A stretch of DNA of 44,801 bases from Parcubacteria group bacterium GW2011_GWA2_51_10 (GTDB taxonomy: Bacteria; Patescibacteriota; Minisyncoccia; Phycocordibacterales; UBA2100). Numbering within the stretch: the first letter of the stretch is position 1; each line of letters begins with the position of its first letter. The notes beneath the pieces were generated by a model. The model did not search any database. It was not told the origin of the DNA and saw nothing but the letters and a program-made list of their open reading frames with translations. This document shows positions 42,100-44,801 of this stretch, piece after piece. The DNA lies in NCBI GenBank assembly GCA_001004265.1, contig LCQS01000006.1:1-44801 (forward strand). The letters run 5' to 3'. A program made the position numbers and the translations under genes.

Positions 42100-43431
42100 T
42101 CAGTTAATCTTCTTCGCGGTCTTGCCGGTGTGCTTCTCCCAGCGGTTCTTGATGACCTCGGTGTAGACGGGAGATTTCTCCATGATGCGGCAATTGCGTC
42201 CGAGCTTCAGCGACGCGATGAGGGTGCTCCCCGAGCCGCCGAACGGCTCCAGAATCAAGTCGCCGCGCTTCGTGAGCACCTTGATGTACGGAATCAGAAG
42301 CTCCAGCGGCTTGGTGCCGAAGATGATGCCCTGGCCGCTCGATTTCTCGTCGGCCGCGATGTGCTCGATGAAATCGGTCGGCTGAATCTTCTTGCCTTTC
42401 TCGTAGCCCTCCCAATGCGGCTTACCGCTCGTCGCATAGAGCGCGTTCTCATATTCGTTCTGGAAGAGCACATTGTCCTCGGGCTTAAGATTGAGCGCAA
42501 TGTCGCCGTCCATGCCCACGAGCGCGATATCCTGCTTGTTGAAGAATTTGTACTTCGCGCTGAATCCCTGCACGCGGTTCGGGACGTGCCACGTAATCGT
42601 ATTGCGGTAGCGCCAATTCTTCTCTAGTTCGTTCCAAATGGTACGCAGGTTCTTCGGATGTTCGAAGACGATGACCGAGAAATCCACCTTCTGCACTTTT
42701 GCGACGTTCGCCATCCAGAGTTCGGTGAAATTGTCCGGCAACACATCGGTCTCCAGATACTTGCGGTCCTTCTTCAGGCCGAATCCCTCGGTCGGTTTCC
42801 CGTTCTTCGTTTTGCCGCGCAAGTAATCGAGGATGTAGGGCGGATCGGTGAAGCACATATCGGCCCGCGCGCCGTCCATGAGCTTCAGCATGTCGGATTG
42901 TATTGTTGAGTCGCCGCACATGAGGCGCGAACCGTCGATCTCGTACACATCGCCTTTCTGTACTTTGATTTCGTCGATCTTGAGCTTTGACAACTCTTTC
43001 TGCAGGTCGAATTTCTCCGGGATCGGGTCGATCTCGAAGATGGAGTCGAGTTCCTCGGTGCTGAAGCCGACATCGACGAGAAATTCCTCCCCGAAATCCT
43101 TCAGAAGGTCCAAATCGAATTCGCCGAGGTTCTTGTTCAGGCGGATATTCAGCTCCTTCTCTTTCTCGAGGTCGGTGATGTTCACGTAGACCACGGGCAT
43201 CTCCTTATACCCGAGGTCGGTCGCCACTTTCAGACGGAAGTGCCCGCCGATGACTATGTTCTTGCGCTCCGGAGAACCGTTGCACAGAATCGGGTCGACA
43301 AGACCGAAACGGGTAATGCTCTCGCGTAGCGCGTTCGTCTGCGCTTCGCTCCACTTACGCGGATTGTATTCCGACGCCTTCAGCTCGCTTACGGGAACCT
43401 GCACGATCTGCAGATTGTTATTTGTAGCCAT
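42100..43431 (-). CDS. ParB-like nuclease domain / DNA methyltransferase (beta class) fusion
   Basis: From the ATG at 43431 the product is 443 residues. The ParB/Srx-like N-terminus (about 8-110) has VPVSELKASEYNPRKW, LRESITRFGLVDPILCN and VIGGHFRLKVATDLGY. The methyltransferase half has CFTDPPYILD (DPPY at 196-199) before LEPFGGSGSTLIASLKLGR near the C-terminus, the beta-class order of N6-adenine or N4-cytosine enzymes. Such fusions are typical of phages and integrative elements and protect or mark element DNA. No cognate restriction gene is next to it. The upstream extension to 43500 is not used because it lacks similarity. Confidence 0.88.
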   Translation of the reverse strand: MATNNNLQIVQVPVSELKASEYNPRKWSEAQTNALRESITRFGLVDPILCNGSPERKNIVIGGHFRLKVATDLGYKEMPVVYVNITDLEKEKELNIRLNKNLGEFDLDLLKDFGEEFLVDVGFSTEELDSIFEIDPIPEKFDLQKELSKLKIDEIKVQKGDVYEIDGSRLMCGDSTIQSDMLKLMDGARADMCFTDPPYILDYLRGKTKNGKPTEGFGLKKDRKYLETDVLPDNFTELWMANVAKVQKVDFSVIVFEHPKNLRTIWNELEKNWRYRNTITWHVPNRVQGFSAKYKFFNKQDIALVGMDGDIALNLKPEDNVLFQNEYENALYATSGKPHWEGYEKGKKIQPTDFIEHIAADEKSSGQGIIFGTKPLELLIPYIKVLTKRGDLILEPFGGSGSTLIASLKLGRNCRIMEKSPVYTEVIKNRWEKHTGKTAKKIN

Positions 43432-43602
43432 ATTGATGCGATTACTATTAATCGCACCTCGTGGACGAACGGGTCGCAACGCAAAAAGGCCGCAAACCAA
43501 AACAGCAATTAATCTACTGTCTTAGTTCGTGGCCCTTGATCGAACTCTCATTTGGCCGAAGACCAGAGGGCGCAATCAGTTTTTCCCCAAACTCCTCGAG
43601 AC

Positions 43603-43854
43603 TCACTTTCTATCGGTTTTTCTTGGCATTGCCGCCGACATCGAGTGGACTCTTTTTCTCCTTTCAAGGTGCTCCATATAGCCTAGCAGATATCGAAGAC
43701 GGGTCAGAAAGAGAGCTGTGGATAACACCACGCCTGTCAATAGTGTCAATAGTGTAAATCGGACGCTGTTGGCAACAAGGCTTCGCAAGACCCCGAATCT
43801 AAGGTAGGAATGGAGCCGTAGCAGATGGCTACAGTTCTTGTGTACAATTAGCAA
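43603..43854 (-). CDS. Possible small membrane protein (weak)
   Basis: An 83-codon frame with one hydrophobic segment (FTLLTLLTGVVLSTALFL) and a basic C-terminus. It has only non-ATG starts, no Shine-Dalgarno sequence, and its TLLTLLT part is a translation of short direct repeats. I rate it more likely non-coding; it is listed because nothing else explains the 43432-43817 stretch. Confidence 0.2.
   Translation of the reverse strand: MLIVHKNCSHLLRLHSYLRFGVLRSLVANSVRFTLLTLLTGVVLSTALFLTRLRYLLGYMEHLERRKRVHSMSAAMPRKTDRK
43717..43761. repeat. DnaA-box-like 9-mer followed by short iterated repeats
   Basis: TGTGGATAA (43717-43725) is the complement of the DnaA box TTATCCACA. Ten bases on are two perfect tandem 9-mers TGTCAATAG (43735-43752) and a third degenerate one (43753-43761). 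This looks like a tiny iteron cluster in the gene-free region of the mobile element. A DnaA box alone is expected about once in a window this size by chance. Confidence 0.3.
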
Positions 43855-44024
43855 ATCGACCTAACCCTCGGAGCTCACGCTCCAAGATATGGTCGTAAAT
43901 CCTTCCCAGCTGAAAGCTCCTCGTCAAGAGCACCTGGGAAGGTCCCTCCGGGAAACTGGAGGTGGGTGGCTTCGGCCATCGCTTGGCGGGGAGTTTTTTG
44001 TTTCCCGCCACAAAACCTTCCCAG
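43818..44024 (+). ncRNA. Highly structured leader or small RNA upstream of the nuclease gene
   Basis: Consecutive hairpins fill this gene-free stretch: GTAGC/GCTAC (43818-43832), GGAGC-TCAC-GCTCC (43870-43883), CCTTCCCAG (43901-43909) with CTGGGAAGG (43934-43942), CCTCC/GGAGG (43945-43962), GGTGGC-TTCG-GCCATC (about 43965-43980, UUCG tetraloop) and TGGCGGG/CCCGCCA (43984-44010). A second CCTTCCCAG (44016-44024) ends four bases before the ATG of the nuclease gene and could compete for the same CTGGGAAGG. A TACAAT -10-like box at 43843-43848 could start the RNA. No known RNA class is recognised. Confidence 0.5.
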
Positions 44025-44028
44025 GTAT

Positions 44029-44589
44029 ATGCAATCACAGCAGCCCCTCATCGGGGGCAACCTTGAGTTTCTTCAACCACACAAAGTTGATAGCGAACGA
44101 TTTTCGCTCTCTTCCGGCGAGCAGATTTCGATACAAAAATATTTCCTCACCTTCAATTCGTGGAGAGGCGCACCGATACCGAATACATACAACGGAAAAA
44201 CAGTGCTCGACTGGAACGGCGAGCCAGTGTTTGCGGAGCTCGCCGTTTTGCGTTTATTCCAATCGCACGGATGGAATGGCGTGTGGGTCGATTCGTATCG
44301 CAGAAAATTCAGGGTCGGTCTGCCCGATGTCGTTGAGCCAATAGAGCTTCCACAGAAACAAAGAGAACTGATTGATTCCATTCGCGCCAAGACAGGTCGA
44401 TCTGGTGGCTGTTGGGATGTGCTGGTCTGGCGTGAAAATGTGACGCTCTTTCTTGAACTCAAGCGTTCAAAGAAGGATAGGATTCAGAGCTCGCAGAACG
44501 GGTGGCTCACCGCCGCCATCGATTTAGGGCTCACCGCAAGCGATTTTGCTTTGGTGGAGTGGGACATGCCCGATGTAGCTACTGAATAA
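44029..44589 (+). CDS. VRR-NUC-like (PD-(D/E)XK) nuclease
   Basis: The protein from the ATG at 44029 has 186 residues. The C-terminal half has GCWDVLVWRENVTLFLELKRSKKDRIQSSQNGWL. This gives Asp130, Glu143-Leu-Lys145 and Gln156, the order D...E-x-K...Q of the VRR-NUC branch of the PD-(D/E)XK nucleases, which act on branched or viral DNA. The N-terminal half (with EPVFAELAVLRLFQSHGW) places a possible additional acidic residue at Glu70. The frame extends upstream to 43966 through the structured region, but those codons lack similarity. A nuclease of this type is common in phages and integrative elements. Confidence 0.72.
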   Translation: MQSQQPLIGGNLEFLQPHKVDSERFSLSSGEQISIQKYFLTFNSWRGAPIPNTYNGKTVLDWNGEPVFAELAVLRLFQSHGWNGVWVDSYRRKFRVGLPDVVEPIELPQKQRELIDSIRAKTGRSGGCWDVLVWRENVTLFLELKRSKKDRIQSSQNGWLTAAIDLGLTASDFALVEWDMPDVATE

Positions 44590-44590
44590 C

Positions 44591-44801
44591 CTATACCAAT
44601 CCCTTCAGTATCGATGAAAACTTCACTCCAGCCAATTCAAGCATCGGTGCTGCACATGATTTGCAGTAATTTTTTGACCCTAGCCCATTTGCTTCCCGAA
44701 CGGAAAGAAAGCACTGTCCGGCCGTAATGTGATGCTTCCCGCGACTGTGGTGGCACTTCCGTTTCTTAATGGCTGTTTCCACCGACAAGTGAAGTAGTAC
44801 A
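44591..44801 (-). CDS. Small zinc-finger-like protein (may run past the window edge)
   Basis: The frame is open to the window end; the first usable start inside is TTG 44788 (65 residues). KCHHSRGKHHITAGQCFLS and NYCKSCAAPMLELA supply Cys/His pairs in C-x-x-C style, suggesting one zinc site, a type of small protein often found in phage and element gene sets. It is convergent with the nuclease gene with one base between the ends. Function is unknown. Confidence 0.5.
   Translation of the reverse strand, partial: VLLHLSVETAIKKRKCHHSRGKHHITAGQCFLSVREANGLGSKNYCKSCAAPMLELAGVKFSSILKGLV

Noticed and set aside
41456..42627. Long plus-strand frames opposite the terminase-like and methyltransferase genes
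   Set aside because: They are antisense to well-supported minus-strand genes with conserved motifs.
43500..43600. A tRNA-like TTCGATC stretch on the minus strand
   Set aside because: The flanking bases do not form a T stem, and no acceptor or anticodon arm can be drawn.

Overview
The window reads as a chromosomal stretch of a Candidate Phyla Radiation bacterium (Patescibacteria), most likely of the Parcubacteria group. The indications are a group I intron with a LAGLIDADG ORF inside a divergent 16S rRNA gene, the character of that 16S gene, many small proteins without recognisable relatives, almost no Shine-Dalgarno sequences, and a gene content limited to envelope, surface and scavenging functions. 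This assignment is inference from gene content; no phylogeny could be run.

Layout. 1-934: the 3' part of a 16S rRNA gene interrupted by a group I intron. The exon lacks about 115 nt of conserved sequence and the usual anti-Shine-Dalgarno tail. 1074-3116: a partly duplicated segment carrying two copies of a terminator-type repeat, a hicB-hicA toxin-antitoxin pair, two small orphan genes, and an AdoMet-decarboxylase-like gene plus a 3' fragment of it. 3266-6797: tRNA-Ile, murA, purN, convergent purT and a small membrane protein. 6890-7800: tRNA-Leu followed by remnants of a serine recombinase. 7910-12001 (minus): a putative cofactor-uptake operon with a CofE-like glutamate ligase, an ECF S-component-like membrane protein, a DUF4430/toroid surface protein and a broken DUF4430 protein, preceded by a leader with a terminator hairpin. 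12315-19028: murD-murC, an ArsR-like regulator with twin operators, rsmI, a putative glycoside hydrolase, and an L,D-transpeptidase/D,D-carboxypeptidase fusion. 19157-22641: a type IV secretion-type ATPase and a lamin-tail/PKD surface protein. 22653-28752: a surface-polysaccharide block (epimerase, three GT4 glycosyltransferases, methyltransferase, polysaccharide deacetylase with a premature stop). 28837-37336: a giant secreted SpvB/FG-GAP/RHS protein broken by a frameshift. 37354-38079: two small genes.

38073-44801 is a mobile element: two overlapping large serine recombinases, a small-terminase-like protein, a ParB-methyltransferase fusion, a strongly structured intergenic region, a VRR-NUC-like nuclease and a zinc-finger-like small protein.

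Together the chromosomal genes build and remodel peptidoglycan (murA, murD, murC, the transpeptidase/carboxypeptidase fusion), decorate the cell surface, and export large surface proteins, consistent with an episymbiotic or attached lifestyle. Three genes (16S, the small DUF4430 protein and the RHS protein) each show an internal loss of apparently about 100-150 nt, and the deacetylase carries an in-frame stop. Either this genome has recent decay or the assembly has local errors, which reads should settle.
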